64,000 nucleotides of DNA from an uncultured SAR116 cluster alpha proteobacterium (GCA_902550555.1 CACCZR010000006.1:1-64000); one strand, 5' to 3'; shown: positions 21,863 to 30,348, counted from the first letter of the stretch. The notes: generated from the letters alone by a model not told the origin. Numbers and translations: made by a program.

Positions 21863-22957
21863 GTGAACAATTCATTAAAAAAATATTTTATGGGGCAAGC
21901 TTTCCTAGAAGCACATCGTGCCTTGGGAATGACTGGTATTAACCCTAACGTTGGTTGTGTTCTTGTAAAAAATAATTTTATTATTGCTAGGGCTAGAACT
22001 TCCCCAGGAGGCAGGCCACATGCAGAAGAAAATTTAATTTCAAAATTGACAAAAACAGAGTTAAAGGGCTCATCTTTATTTGTTACATTAGAGCCATGTG
22101 CTCATAAGGGGAAAAATGGTACTTCTTGTGCAGATTTAATATCAAAATCAGGTATAAAGGAAATTTTTATTAGTAATCATGACCCAGATCCAAGAACATG
22201 TGGAAAAGGTTTAGAAATTTTAAGAAAATCAAAAATAAAGATTAAACCAGATTTTTTAATAAACGAAGGAAAGGATTTGAATATTGGATATTTAACTAAT
22301 TTTTCATCTAATAGACCATTTGTAACAATCAAATTTGCAATAAGTTTAGATGGTAAAATTTCTCTAAAAAACAAAAATTCTAAATGGATTAGTAATGCAT
22401 TGTCTAGAAATTTTGGACATATGTTAAGAGCTCAATCAGATGGAATTTTGACTACAAATTCTACTATTAAAGAAGATAATTCAAAACTGACATGCAGATT
22501 AAATGGTTTAGAAAAATTTAGTCCTTTAAAAATCATTGTTGATAGAGGATTAAAACTAAATAATGATTACGCTATATTTAAAAACTCAAAAAAAGAAAAT
22601 TTAATAGTTTATCATAATACTAATGACCAAAAAAAAATAAAAAATTATTCTAAAAATGCTGATTTAATATATATCAAAAATAAAAAAAATTTTCTTAAAT
22701 TGATTTTAAACGATTTAGCAAATAGAAAAATAAAGAATTTGTTGATTGAAAGTGGTACAGTTTTTTCTACTGAAATAATAAAAGCTAATCTAGTTGATCA
22801 AATTGCTTTTTTTAGATCTAATAAAATTATTGGAAATGATGGGTTACCTTTTATTAATAGTTTAAATTTAAAATCAGTTTCGGATAGTATAAATACGAAA
22901 GTTATTAATTTTAGAGTTTTTGATAATGATATTTACGAATTAAGGAGGCTTACTTAA
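21863..22957 (+). CDS. ribD: Riboflavin biosynthesis deaminase/reductase
   Basis: A 364-residue bifunctional enzyme. The N-terminal deaminase domain shows NPNVGCVLVKN, the zinc residues in RPHAEENL and LEPCAHKGKNGTSC, and DPDPRTCGKG. The C-terminal reductase domain begins near residue 155 with RPFVTIKFAISLDGKI and includes LLIESGT. It performs the second and third steps of riboflavin synthesis from the GTP branch. The start is GTG with AAGG upstream. No FMN riboswitch precedes it. Confidence 0.93.
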   Translation: MNNSLKKYFMGQAFLEAHRALGMTGINPNVGCVLVKNNFIIARARTSPGGRPHAEENLISKLTKTELKGSSLFVTLEPCAHKGKNGTSCADLISKSGIKEIFISNHDPDPRTCGKGLEILRKSKIKIKPDFLINEGKDLNIGYLTNFSSNRPFVTIKFAISLDGKISLKNKNSKWISNALSRNFGHMLRAQSDGILTTNSTIKEDNSKLTCRLNGLEKFSPLKIIVDRGLKLNNDYAIFKNSKKENLIVYHNTNDQKKIKNYSKNADLIYIKNKKNFLKLILNDLANRKIKNLLIESGTVFSTEIIKANLVDQIAFFRSNKIIGNDGLPFINSLNLKSVSDSINTKVINFRVFDNDIYELRRLT

Positions 22958-22960
22958 TAA

Positions 22961-23578
22961 ATGTTTTCAGGAATTATTTCAGCTTTAGGAGTTGTTAAAA
23001 ATATAACATATGACGATATATATTCATTTGATATAGAAATCAAAAAAATCAATTTAGAAGAATTTGAAGAATCAAATAATTTAATTAAAATTGGTTGCTC
23101 TATCGCATGTTCAGGTGTTTGTTTAACCTTAACAAAGAAGAAATGGAATATTTTAACTTTTGATGTAAGTAAGGAAACAATGAACAAAACTAACCTATCT
23201 AATTGGAAAATTGGAAACCTTGTAAATTTAGAAAGAGCATTGAGAGTTGGAGATGAAATAGGTGGACATTTTGTCACTGGTCATGTCGATACTGTTCTTG
23301 AATTACAAAAGATTATTGAAGAAGATGGTTCTAGAATCTTATATATAAAACTAAATGATGAAATATCTCCATATATTGCTTCTAAAGGTTCAATTACTAT
23401 TGAAGGGATTTCTCTTACTGTAAATGAAGTTAATAATGATTATTTCAATGTGAACATTATTCCTTTTACATGGGATAATACAAATTTAAGCAAAATTAAA
23501 GTTCATGATTTTGTAAATGTTGAAATTGATCTACTTTCTAGGTATTTAGTAAATTATCAAAAAAAGAAAGAAAATTAG
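22961..23578 (+). CDS. ribE: Riboflavin synthase, alpha subunit
   Basis: A 205-residue enzyme that converts two molecules of 6,7-dimethyl-8-ribityllumazine into riboflavin. It has the characteristic MFSGII start and two similar barrel halves: CSIACSGVCLTL in the first and KGSITIEGISLTVNEV in the second, with GGHFVTGHVD between. It lies 3 bases after ribD and 1 base before the DHBP synthase gene. Confidence 0.94.
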   Translation: MFSGIISALGVVKNITYDDIYSFDIEIKKINLEEFEESNNLIKIGCSIACSGVCLTLTKKKWNILTFDVSKETMNKTNLSNWKIGNLVNLERALRVGDEIGGHFVTGHVDTVLELQKIIEEDGSRILYIKLNDEISPYIASKGSITIEGISLTVNEVNNDYFNVNIIPFTWDNTNLSKIKVHDFVNVEIDLLSRYLVNYQKKKEN

Positions 23579-23579
23579 A

Positions 23580-24677
23580 ATGGAATTATCTAGTATTGAA
23601 GATGTAATTAAGGAAGCTTCTCAAGGAAAAATTTTTATTTTAATTGATGATGAAAATAGAGAAAATGAAGGTGATCTTTGTATTTTAGGTGATTTTGTAA
23701 ATCCTAATGTTATAAATTTTATGGCTACTCATGGTAGAGGTTTGATTTGTTTAGCAATTACTAAAGAACAATCTGATAAATTAGGATTGTCTTTGATGGA
23801 AAGAAGAAATGAATCTAGATATGATACAGCTTTTACTCAGTCAATTGAAGCCGTTCATGGTGTTACAACTGGAATATCAGCATCAGATAGGTCAATAACA
23901 ATTAAAACTGCTATAAATGAACAAAATGATGAAAGCCATATCTCTACTCCAGGTCATGTTTTCCCAATTATAGCAAGAAATGGAGGAACTCTAATTAGAG
24001 CAGGACATACTGAAGCGATAGTTGATATTGCAAAAATTTGTGGATTAAATCCATCCGGTGTTATTTGCGAAATAATGAAAGATAATGGTGAAATGGCTAG
24101 ATTACCTGATTTAAAAAAATTTGCAAAAAAGCATAATTTAAAAATTGGAACAATTGCAGATTTAATTTCTTACAGAAGAAAAAATGAAAATCTATTAGTA
24201 AGATCATATGAAAAACCATTTAATAGTTCAAAAACTGGATCATGGAGAATAATTGTTTATAAAAGTTTAATAGATGAAGTTGAACATTTAGCTCTTATAA
24301 AAGGAGTTGTAACTTCAAATGATAAAACAATGGTTAGAGTTCATTCATTTAACCCAATTAATGACATTCTAGATGATGTAAGCGCAGATGGTCAAAATAA
24401 TTTAATTTTTAAGGCAATGAATAAAATTGATAGAAATAAAAATGGAATAATAATTATAATAAATGATTCATACAAAGATTTTATAAGTAAGAAGTTAAAA
24501 GTTGATGATGAAATTGAACCTAAAGATAATATTGATTTACGTCAATATGGTGTTGGCGCACAAATACTTTCGGACTTAGGAGTAAAAAAAATGATCTTAT
24601 TATCAAATTCTAAAAAAAGGGCTATTGGATTAAAGGGTTTTGATTTGTCCATAGATGAATGGGAGAAATTAGATTGA
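23580..24677 (+). CDS. ribB: 3,4-dihydroxy-2-butanone-4-phosphate synthase with degenerate RibA-like domain (RibBX type)
   Basis: A 365-residue two-domain protein. Residues 1-200 are a complete DHBP synthase: DDENRENEGDL (23-33), ATHGRGLICLA (49-59), DRSITIKTAI and GHTEAIVDIAK. Residues 205-365 have the RibA fold outline, keeping MVRVHS and DLRQYGVGAQIL, but the zinc cysteines and GTP-binding segment expected right after VRVHS (around 257-275) are missing. Many databases will call it ribBA. It probably supplies only the butanone arm of riboflavin synthesis, as in alphaproteobacterial RibBX proteins. Confidence 0.9.
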   Translation: MELSSIEDVIKEASQGKIFILIDDENRENEGDLCILGDFVNPNVINFMATHGRGLICLAITKEQSDKLGLSLMERRNESRYDTAFTQSIEAVHGVTTGISASDRSITIKTAINEQNDESHISTPGHVFPIIARNGGTLIRAGHTEAIVDIAKICGLNPSGVICEIMKDNGEMARLPDLKKFAKKHNLKIGTIADLISYRRKNENLLVRSYEKPFNSSKTGSWRIIVYKSLIDEVEHLALIKGVVTSNDKTMVRVHSFNPINDILDDVSADGQNNLIFKAMNKIDRNKNGIIIIINDSYKDFISKKLKVDDEIEPKDNIDLRQYGVGAQILSDLGVKKMILLSNSKKRAIGLKGFDLSIDEWEKLD

Positions 24678-25120
24678 CACATGGAAAATTATTAATCATA
24701 GTTTCTAAGTATTATAAAGATATATCTGAAAATTTGCTAAAGTCTGCAGAAATATTTTTAAAAAATAAATCTATTATTTTTGACGTAATTGAAGTTCCAG
24801 GTGCTTTAGAAATACCTCAAGCATTGAATTTTAATGCAACTCTTTCCAAAGATAAAGCTTTTGTTTATAGAGGTTTTATTGCTTTAGGTTGTATAATTAA
24901 AGGAGAAACTTATCATTTTGAAATTGTAAGTAATGAAACTAATAGATGCTTGATGAATGTAGCTATTAAAAATTCATTTCCACTGGGAAATGGAGTAATT
25001 ACAGCATATAATTATGAACAAGCACTAAAAAGATCTCATGATAAAGGTAAAGAGGCTGCTTTAGCTTGCTATGAATTAATAAAAATCAAAAATTACAATA
25101 ACTATGTTGACAAAGATTGA
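24674..25120 (+). CDS. ribH: 6,7-dimethyl-8-ribityllumazine synthase
   Basis: A 148-residue enzyme that joins the two riboflavin branches. Conserved segments are IIVSKYYKDI, IEVPGALEIPQAL, ALGCIIKGETYHFEIV and LGNGVITAYNYEQA. Two starts are possible: an ATG at 24659 and a TTG at 24674. The TTG is preferred because it forms a 4-base TTGA overlap with the upstream stop and has GGGAGA eight bases before it. ribD-ribE-ribB-ribH-nusB is a classical order. Confidence 0.93.
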   Translation: MTHGKLLIIVSKYYKDISENLLKSAEIFLKNKSIIFDVIEVPGALEIPQALNFNATLSKDKAFVYRGFIALGCIIKGETYHFEIVSNETNRCLMNVAIKNSFPLGNGVITAYNYEQALKRSHDKGKEAALACYELIKIKNYNNYVDKD

Positions 25121-25566
25121 TTGACAATATTAGACATAAATCTGTAAGAAAAAAAACTGCATCTAGAATTGCTGCTATACAAATTCTATATCTACACCAT
25201 TTTAATGATCAACCTTTAGAAAATTCTATATTAACATTTAATAAATACTATAAAAAATTTCTACTCGAAAAATTAGAAATAAATGTGCTAGATGAGAATT
25301 TATTGCATATATTATTAAAAAATTTTGATAAAAGAAAATGTTCTTATGACTCAATTATACAAGAACATTTATCAACTAATTGGAAAATTACTAGATTAGG
25401 AACAAATGAACTAAATATTTTGAGACTATCTGTTTTTGAACTTAAATTTTTAAAAAAATTTGATAATAAAACAATTATTAATGAGTATGTTAGTTTGTTT
25501 AATAACTTTTGTGGAGAACCTGATTTTGTAAATGGTTTTTTAAATGGCATCTTAAAAAGTGATTAA
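25117..25566 (+). CDS. nusB: Transcription antitermination factor NusB
   Basis: A 149-residue helical protein that joins the rRNA antitermination complex with NusE and BoxA RNA. SRIAAIQILYLHH near the N-terminus and the C-terminal NKTIINEYVSLFNNF plus FVNGFLNGIL segments identify it. It starts at TTG, in an overlap with the ribH stop. The middle is more divergent than usual, which is common in AT-rich genomes. Confidence 0.9.
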   Translation: MIDNIRHKSVRKKTASRIAAIQILYLHHFNDQPLENSILTFNKYYKKFLLEKLEINVLDENLLHILLKNFDKRKCSYDSIIQEHLSTNWKITRLGTNELNILRLSVFELKFLKKFDNKTIINEYVSLFNNFCGEPDFVNGFLNGILKSD

Positions 25567-25573
25567 GTAAATA

Positions 25574-26506
25574 ATGGATGAGTTCGATTTAATCAGAAAG
25601 TATCTAGTTCCTATTTCATCAACTGAAAGTCAATTTTTATCAAATGATGGAGCTGTTTTTAAACCAAAAATTAATTTAGATTATGTTGTTTCAACAGATA
25701 CTATCGTTGAAAAAATCCACTTCAAAGGCAATGAGTTACCAGAACTTATTGCAAAAAAAGCATTAAGAACAAATTTATCTGATTTAGCTGCAATGGCTGC
25801 TGACCCTGAATTTTATAGTTTATCAATTAGTGTACCTAAAGTTAAAGCTAGAAGTTTTATAGAAAATTTTGCAAAAGGATTAAAAGAAGATCAAAAAAAA
25901 TATAATATCAAATTACTTGGTGGAGATTTAACATCCACGTCTAATTTAATTTCAATTACAATAAATATTATAGGTACTGTTCCAACTGGAAAATCTATAA
26001 GTAGATCAACTTCAATGACTAATGATCTACTATATGTAACAGGAGTTTTGGGTTTATCAAATATTGGTCTATTAAATTTAAATAAAAATGATAAACAATA
26101 TTCAAAAGCTAAATTAAAATACTATTTACCTCAACCTAGGGTAAAGTTTGCTTCTTCTATAAGAAACTTTGTTTCGTCTATGATTGATGTTTCAGATGGT
26201 TTTGTTCAAGATTGTAGACATTTAGCTAGATTATCGAATTTAGAATTTGCAATTAATCTCAAAAATCTACCTATCTCTGATATTAAAATACTTTCATATA
26301 AAAAAAGAATGAATTCAGCTTTAATAGGTGGAGATGACTATGAACTTTTATTTACCTCAGCTCCTAAATATAAAGAAAAAATAAAAAAAATAGCAAAAAC
26401 TCATGATTTAAGAGTTACTAATATTGGGTATGTTAAAAATGGAAATAATGGACAAGTTACATCAAATGATAAACCAATAAATTTAAATGCTTATAAGCAT
26501 TTTTAA
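25574..26506 (+). CDS. thiL: Thiamine-monophosphate kinase
   Basis: A 310-residue kinase that makes thiamine diphosphate from thiamine monophosphate. Family marks are NDGAVFKPK, VVSTDTIVEKIHF, RTNLSDLAAMAADP with the metal-binding aspartates, GGDLTSTSNLIS, IDVSDGFVQDCRHLA and GGDDYELLFT. It follows nusB after 7 bases. Its TAA stop shares a TTAA with the stop of the convergent bamE gene. No thiamine riboswitch is present. Confidence 0.94.
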   Translation: MDEFDLIRKYLVPISSTESQFLSNDGAVFKPKINLDYVVSTDTIVEKIHFKGNELPELIAKKALRTNLSDLAAMAADPEFYSLSISVPKVKARSFIENFAKGLKEDQKKYNIKLLGGDLTSTSNLISITINIIGTVPTGKSISRSTSMTNDLLYVTGVLGLSNIGLLNLNKNDKQYSKAKLKYYLPQPRVKFASSIRNFVSSMIDVSDGFVQDCRHLARLSNLEFAINLKNLPISDIKILSYKKRMNSALIGGDDYELLFTSAPKYKEKIKKIAKTHDLRVTNIGYVKNGNNGQVTSNDKPINLNAYKHF

Positions 26507-26946
26507 TTTTCATTTCTTCTTAAGTTACTTAAAATATTTTTAAAAAATTCGAATGTTTTTCTATCAGATCCTATGGATTTTTCATCTAATTCACTTAAGC
26601 TAATATTATTAGGCAAAATTTCTTTTTTATAATTAAATTCGATGACTTTGTCGTTTTCATTGTAAAAAATCTCTAAAAAACTTGCTTCATGAAACTGATT
26701 TACCTTCCCTATTTCTTTTTTCATTACTTGTGAGATATAAAAAACATTCTTATTATCATATGGGTTGGTAAAAGAAGGAAGGCCTAGTGATTTTATAATA
26801 GAAGATTTTGAGGTTTCACCTTTTTTTAGATCAATTTGATTAAAAGATTTTAAATTTGCTCCATGATTTATAATTTCTTTGTCAAATGATAAACTACATG
26901 ATAATAAAAGTAGTATTAGATTGAAATTAAGTAATTTAAAAGCCAT
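26503..26946 (-). CDS. bamE: Outer membrane assembly lipoprotein, BamE/SmpA-OmlA family
   Basis: A 147-residue protein with a short lipoprotein signal: hydrophobic residues 10-15 followed by LSC with the lipidated cysteine at 17. The body has the BamE-type helix-turn pattern LKKGETSKSSIIKSLGLPS followed by beta strands (NVFYISQVM, FLEIFYNENDKVIEF). BamE is a small part of the BAM complex that inserts outer-membrane proteins. In alphaproteobacteria it sits beside the bc1 chaperone gene, as it does here; the two divergent start codons are only 8 bases apart. Confidence 0.82.
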   Translation of the reverse strand: MAFKLLNFNLILLLLSCSLSFDKEIINHGANLKSFNQIDLKKGETSKSSIIKSLGLPSFTNPYDNKNVFYISQVMKKEIGKVNQFHEASFLEIFYNENDKVIEFNYKKEILPNNISLSELDEKSIGSDRKTFEFFKNILSNLRRNEN

Positions 26947-26954
26947 TTTATTTT

Positions 26955-27482
26955 ATGTTTTTTAAAAAAAAAAAATATGAAACAGTTCATAATGATATTT
27001 ATCAGAAAATTGTAGAGTTTTCTAGAAATAAAATTTTTTACACTAAATATAAAGTTCCAGATACAATTGATGGTAGATTTGATATGCTTGTATTAACAAC
27101 TGTTATTGTAGTATACAGATTATCCAAAATAAAAAGTAAAGGTACTTATTTATCTCAAAAAATATTTGACATCATTTTTAGAGATTTAGATTTTTCTCTA
27201 AGAGAGTTAGGAGCTGGAGATGTATCAGTTTCAAATAATATGAAAAAATTAATATCTTCATATATGGGTAGGCAAAAAACTTATATTAAAGCTTTTAAAA
27301 ATGATGATGAAAAGCTTTTAGAATTGGCTTTTAAAAATAATATATATAGAAACAATGAACAAAAAAGTAATAATATATTAGTATTATCTAAAAACATCTT
27401 TAGGCTTAATAAAAAATTAGATTTGATAGAAGATAAAAAAATATTAAATGGTGACTTTGAGATTTCAGTTTGTCTTTTATAA
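26955..27482 (+). CDS. Ubiquinol-cytochrome c chaperone (CBP3/UQCC1 family)
   Basis: A 175-residue soluble protein of the ubiquinol-cytochrome c chaperone family, which in mitochondria helps cytochrome b assembly into the bc1 complex. The family core is clear: VPDTIDGRFDMLVLTTVIV (residues 36-54), FDIIFRDLDFSLRELGAGD and a following KKLISSYMGR segment. The last 45 residues are variable and lysine/asparagine-rich. It lies between bamE and plsX, its usual alphaproteobacterial place. The bacterial function is inferred from the mitochondrial homologues. Confidence 0.85.
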   Translation: MFFKKKKYETVHNDIYQKIVEFSRNKIFYTKYKVPDTIDGRFDMLVLTTVIVVYRLSKIKSKGTYLSQKIFDIIFRDLDFSLRELGAGDVSVSNNMKKLISSYMGRQKTYIKAFKNDDEKLLELAFKNNIYRNNEQKSNNILVLSKNIFRLNKKLDLIEDKKILNGDFEISVCLL

Positions 27483-27531
27483 AATACTATGTTGCAATGT
27501 TTAATTCTAACTGATAATAATCTTCAATTAA

Positions 27532-27537
27532 TATAAT
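27532..27537 (+). promoter_or_regulatory. Possible -10 element upstream of plsX
   Basis: A perfect TATAAT ends 11 bases before the plsX TTG. No good -35 hexamer lies at the usual distance. If used, transcription would begin around 27544 and leave a leader of only about 5 bases. Confidence 0.33.
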
Positions 27538-27548
27538 GCGGGGTTTCT

Positions 27549-28568
27549 TTGAAAAAAATTAAGTTGTCATTAGATGCAATGGGTGGAGATCATGCACCTG
27601 AAATTGTTGTGGAGGGCGCTTCTGAAGCTAAAATAAGATATCCTGATATCGAATTTATTTTTTTTGGTAATAAAAAAATTTTAGAACCACTAATAAATGG
27701 TAAAAATAATTTATCTGGATCAGAAATTGTACATACAGACGAAGCTATTAATTCAAATGATAAACCTAGCTATGTTATAAGAAGAGGTGCTAATACATCA
27801 ATGGCACTTGCGATAAAGTCAGTTAGAGATAAATCTAATGCGATGGTTTCAGCTGGAAACACTGGTGCTTTAATGGGATTTTCAAAACTTTTTCTAAAAA
27901 CAATTTCAGGCATTAATAGACCTGCAATTGTGGCGTGTTTCCCAACAAAACAAGGTGAAGTTTGTATGCTAGATTTGGGTGCAAATATTGAATGTGATAA
28001 AAATAATTTAATTCAGTTTGCTTTAATGGGACAAGCTTTTGCTAAAATCGTAATTGGAGTAAAAAATCCAAAAGTGAGTTTACTTAATGTAGGCGAAGAA
28101 GAAATAAAAGGATTTAGTTACATTCAAAATGCTTCAGAAACATTAAAAAATCTTAGTAAAATTATTAATTATTGCGGTTACATTGAAGGCGATAGAATTA
28201 CCGAAGGATTAGTTGACGTAATAGTAACCGATGGATTTACAGGTAATATTGCTTTGAAAACAGCAGAAGGTACTGCAGGTTTTTTTACAAATTCTCTAAA
28301 AGAAGCACTGAAAAAATCTATTTTTTCAAAATTAGGCTATTTCTTAGCAAAAAATTCTTTAGAAGGATTTAGAGCACACATGGATCCTAGAAAGTATAAT
28401 GGTGCAGTTTTTTTAGGTTTAAATGGTATTGTTGTTAAAAGTCATGGGGGGACGGATTCTTTTGGATTTGCGAATGCTATAGGTGTTGCTTATGATATGG
28501 CAAAGTATAATTTTATTGAAGATTTAAAGAAAAAATTATCTATTACAACAAAACATCTCGACTTATGA
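27549..28568 (+). CDS. plsX: Phosphate acyltransferase PlsX
   Basis: A 339-residue enzyme that makes acyl-phosphate from acyl-ACP for phospholipid synthesis. Recognisable segments are LDAMGGDHAPEIVVEGA at the N-terminus, AMVSAGNTGALMG, NVGEEEIKG, and VDVIVTDGFTGNIALKT. It starts at TTG. plsX, fabH, ihfA and merR follow one another closely, the standard alphaproteobacterial set. The DUF177/rpmF genes that often stand before plsX are not present in this window. Confidence 0.95.
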   Translation: MKKIKLSLDAMGGDHAPEIVVEGASEAKIRYPDIEFIFFGNKKILEPLINGKNNLSGSEIVHTDEAINSNDKPSYVIRRGANTSMALAIKSVRDKSNAMVSAGNTGALMGFSKLFLKTISGINRPAIVACFPTKQGEVCMLDLGANIECDKNNLIQFALMGQAFAKIVIGVKNPKVSLLNVGEEEIKGFSYIQNASETLKNLSKIINYCGYIEGDRITEGLVDVIVTDGFTGNIALKTAEGTAGFFTNSLKEALKKSIFSKLGYFLAKNSLEGFRAHMDPRKYNGAVFLGLNGIVVKSHGGTDSFGFANAIGVAYDMAKYNFIEDLKKKLSITTKHLDL

Positions 28569-29563
28569 AACCAAAGCTTCAAATTTTAATGACAGGTATT
28601 GGATCTTACCTTCCTAAAAACAAAACTTCTAACATAGATTTAGAAAAGTTTATGGATACGTCAGATGAATGGATTAAAAAAAGAACTGGTATAAACTTTA
28701 GACATTATGTAGAAGATAATGAACTTACTTCAGATATGGGAACCACTGCCGCTAAGTTAGCAATTTTAGATGCTGGTTTAAATTCTAATGATATTGACTT
28801 AATAATTGTTGCAACTACTACTCCTGATGATACTTTTCCTTCTACAGCAGCTAAAATTCAAAAAAATCTTGGATCTAAAGCAATTTCTTTTGACATTCAA
28901 GCAGTTTGTGCTGGTTTTATTTATGCAATTTCTGTTGGAGTTGCAATGCTAAGAGATGGTTATGGAAAAAAATGTTTGGTCATTGGTGCAGACAGTATGT
29001 CTAAATTACTAGATTGGGATGACCGATCAACAGCAGTTCTTTTTGGTGATGGTGCTGGAGCTGTTGTTTTAGAAAATAGTACTTTACAAAATGAATCTGT
29101 TCAAAATGATCAATGGGGTGTGTTAGCAACTAAAATTTTTACTAATGGTGAATATTATGATCTTTTAGGAACTGATGGAGGTGTCTCAAAAAATATGAGT
29201 ACTGGTTTTTTAAGAATGAATGGAAAAGAAATATTTAAACATGCAGTTGATAAATTATCTTCATCACTTTTAATGTGTTTAGAAGAATGCAACATGAACA
29301 TAAATGACATAGATTGGCTTATCCCTCACCAAGCTAACCAAAGAATAATTAATGCTGTATCAAATAAGGTGAAAATACATCAAAATAAAATAATTAGTAC
29401 TATATCTATTCACGGCAACACCTCAGCTGCATCTATTCCGTTGGCTTTAGATGTTGCAATGAAGAAAGGTAATATTAAAAATGGAAATATATTAGCGTTA
29501 CAAGCTATAGGTGGAGGACTTTCTTGGGGGTCTTTAATTTTAAAGATAGGGAAACCAAATTAA
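28565..29563 (+). CDS. fabH: Beta-ketoacyl-ACP synthase III
   Basis: A 332-residue enzyme that starts fatty-acid synthesis by condensing acetyl-CoA with malonyl-ACP. The catalytic triad is visible: Cys115 in IQAVCAGFIY, the histidine in LIPHQANQRII and the asparagine in HGNTSAASIP. TSDEWIKKRTGI near residue 32 is typical. It overlaps the plsX stop by 4 bases (ATGA). Confidence 0.96.
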   Translation: MKPKLQILMTGIGSYLPKNKTSNIDLEKFMDTSDEWIKKRTGINFRHYVEDNELTSDMGTTAAKLAILDAGLNSNDIDLIIVATTTPDDTFPSTAAKIQKNLGSKAISFDIQAVCAGFIYAISVGVAMLRDGYGKKCLVIGADSMSKLLDWDDRSTAVLFGDGAGAVVLENSTLQNESVQNDQWGVLATKIFTNGEYYDLLGTDGGVSKNMSTGFLRMNGKEIFKHAVDKLSSSLLMCLEECNMNINDIDWLIPHQANQRIINAVSNKVKIHQNKIISTISIHGNTSAASIPLALDVAMKKGNIKNGNILALQAIGGGLSWGSLILKIGKPN

Positions 29564-29571
29564 GAAAATTC

Positions 29572-29599
29572 TTGTAAGGATAATGATTTCAATTATTAT
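29572..29599 (+). promoter_or_regulatory. Possible promoter for ihfA-merR
   Basis: TTGTAA at 29572-29577 and TATTAT at 29594-29599 are 16 bases apart. The predicted start of transcription falls at about 29606, exactly on the second in-frame ATG of ihfA, so the message could be leaderless. No Shine-Dalgarno sequence stands before either ATG. Confidence 0.33.
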
Positions 29600-29890
29600 A
29601 TGATAATGAGCAAAACTTGGACAAAAAATGATTTGATAGAAAAAATTCATATGGAAATTGGAATTTCATTATCGGATTCTTCTAAAATTTTTGAAGAAAT
29701 AATTGAAGAAATTTTATCTTCACTTGAACATGGTAATGATGTAAAGATCTCTAATTTTGGTACGTTTTCTGTAAAAAAGAAAAATTCTAGAATAGGTAGA
29801 AATCCAAAAACAGGAGACGAGAAAGAAATTACGGCAAGAAATGTAATTTCTTTTTATCCTTCAAAAGCAATGAAAAATAAAATTTCATAA
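29600..29890 (+). CDS. ihfA: Integration host factor alpha subunit
   Basis: A 96-residue HU/IHF-family DNA-bending protein. WTKNDLIEKIHMEIGISLSDS opens the dimer helices (first part of it seen near residue 6), VKISNFGTFSVKKK is the conserved turn, and RIGRNPKTGDEKEI is the DNA-intercalating arm. Position after fabH and before merR supports IHF-alpha over HU. Starts at ATG 29600 or 29606 are both possible; the second may be the leaderless start. Confidence 0.9.
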   Translation: MIMSKTWTKNDLIEKIHMEIGISLSDSSKIFEEIIEEILSSLEHGNDVKISNFGTFSVKKKNSRIGRNPKTGDEKEITARNVISFYPSKAMKNKIS

Positions 29891-29893
29891 ACT

Positions 29894-30247
29894 ATGACAG
29901 AAAATAGTTCATACTACACAATATCAAACGTATCTGAAAAATTACGAATACCACCCCATGTGTTAAGATTTTGGGAAAAAAAATTTAATTTTGTAAAGCC
30001 AAAAAAAACTCAAACTGGTAGGAGATATTACTCTAATCAAGATATTGTTAACTTAGAAATTATAAAAGATTTATTGCATAATAAAGGTTACACAATACCT
30101 GGAGCGATTAAGTATATGAAAAATAATAATGAATTAAAAGATCATAAATTAGATCATTTAAATTTAAGTAATGAATCATTAATTAATGAAATAAACAAAA
30201 CCTCTAATTTAATCATAATTGCAAAAAACATTCTTAAAAAATATTAA
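29894..30247 (+). CDS. MerR-family transcriptional regulator
   Basis: A 117-residue regulator with a single winged-helix domain at the N-terminus: TISNVSEKLRIPPHVLRFWE (residues 8-27), then FVKPKKTQTGRRYYSNQDI. The C-terminal part is a short, polar helix without metal-binding cysteines, so it is not a metal sensor. Alphaproteobacteria carry this gene next to ihfA, upstream of tRNA-Pro. Its target is unknown. Confidence 0.9.
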   Translation: MTENSSYYTISNVSEKLRIPPHVLRFWEKKFNFVKPKKTQTGRRYYSNQDIVNLEIIKDLLHNKGYTIPGAIKYMKNNNELKDHKLDHLNLSNESLINEINKTSNLIIIAKNILKKY

Positions 30248-30255
30248 TTAAATAT

Positions 30256-30332
30256 CGGGTTATAGCGCAGCTTGGTAGCGCATCCGTCTGGGGGGCGGAA
30301 GGTCGCAGGTTCAAATCCTGCTAACCCGACCA
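30256..30332 (+). tRNA. tRNA-Pro (anticodon GGG)
   Basis: A 77-base cloverleaf with all arms: acceptor CGGGTTA/TAACCCG (7 perfect pairs), D-arm GCGC...GCGC, anticodon stem TCCGT/GCGGA around the loop CTGGGGG, T-arm GCAGG/CCTGC around TTCAAAT. The anticodon GGG reads CCC and CCU proline codons. The CCA end is encoded (30330-30332). It lies 8 bases after the merR stop. Its 3' half is repeated in degraded form at 30649-30667. Confidence 0.97.
30314..30332 (+). repeat. att-like direct repeat, copy 1 (intact tRNA-Pro 3' end)
   Basis: The last 19 bases of tRNA-Pro match 30649-30667 at 17 of 19 positions (hand alignment), the differences being G/A in the T-stem and C/T in the CCA. Such 3'-end duplication is the usual mark left by tyrosine-integrase elements that use a tRNA gene as attachment site. 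Confidence 0.7.
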
Positions 30333-30335
30333 TAT

Positions 30336-30348
30336 ATCATTTTGTCGA
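30336..30348 (+). repeat. 13-base direct repeat, copy 1
   Basis: ATCATTTTGTCGA here is repeated exactly at 30591-30603. The first copy directly follows the tRNA; the second lies 45 bases before the degraded tRNA copy. Its role is unknown; recombinase arm sites are one possibility. Confidence 0.6.

Noticed and set aside
21840..21865. FMN riboswitch before the riboflavin genes
   Set aside because: nrdR ends 13 bases before ribD, leaving no space for an aptamer. The same lack of space rules out glycine and thiamine riboswitches before glyA and thiL.
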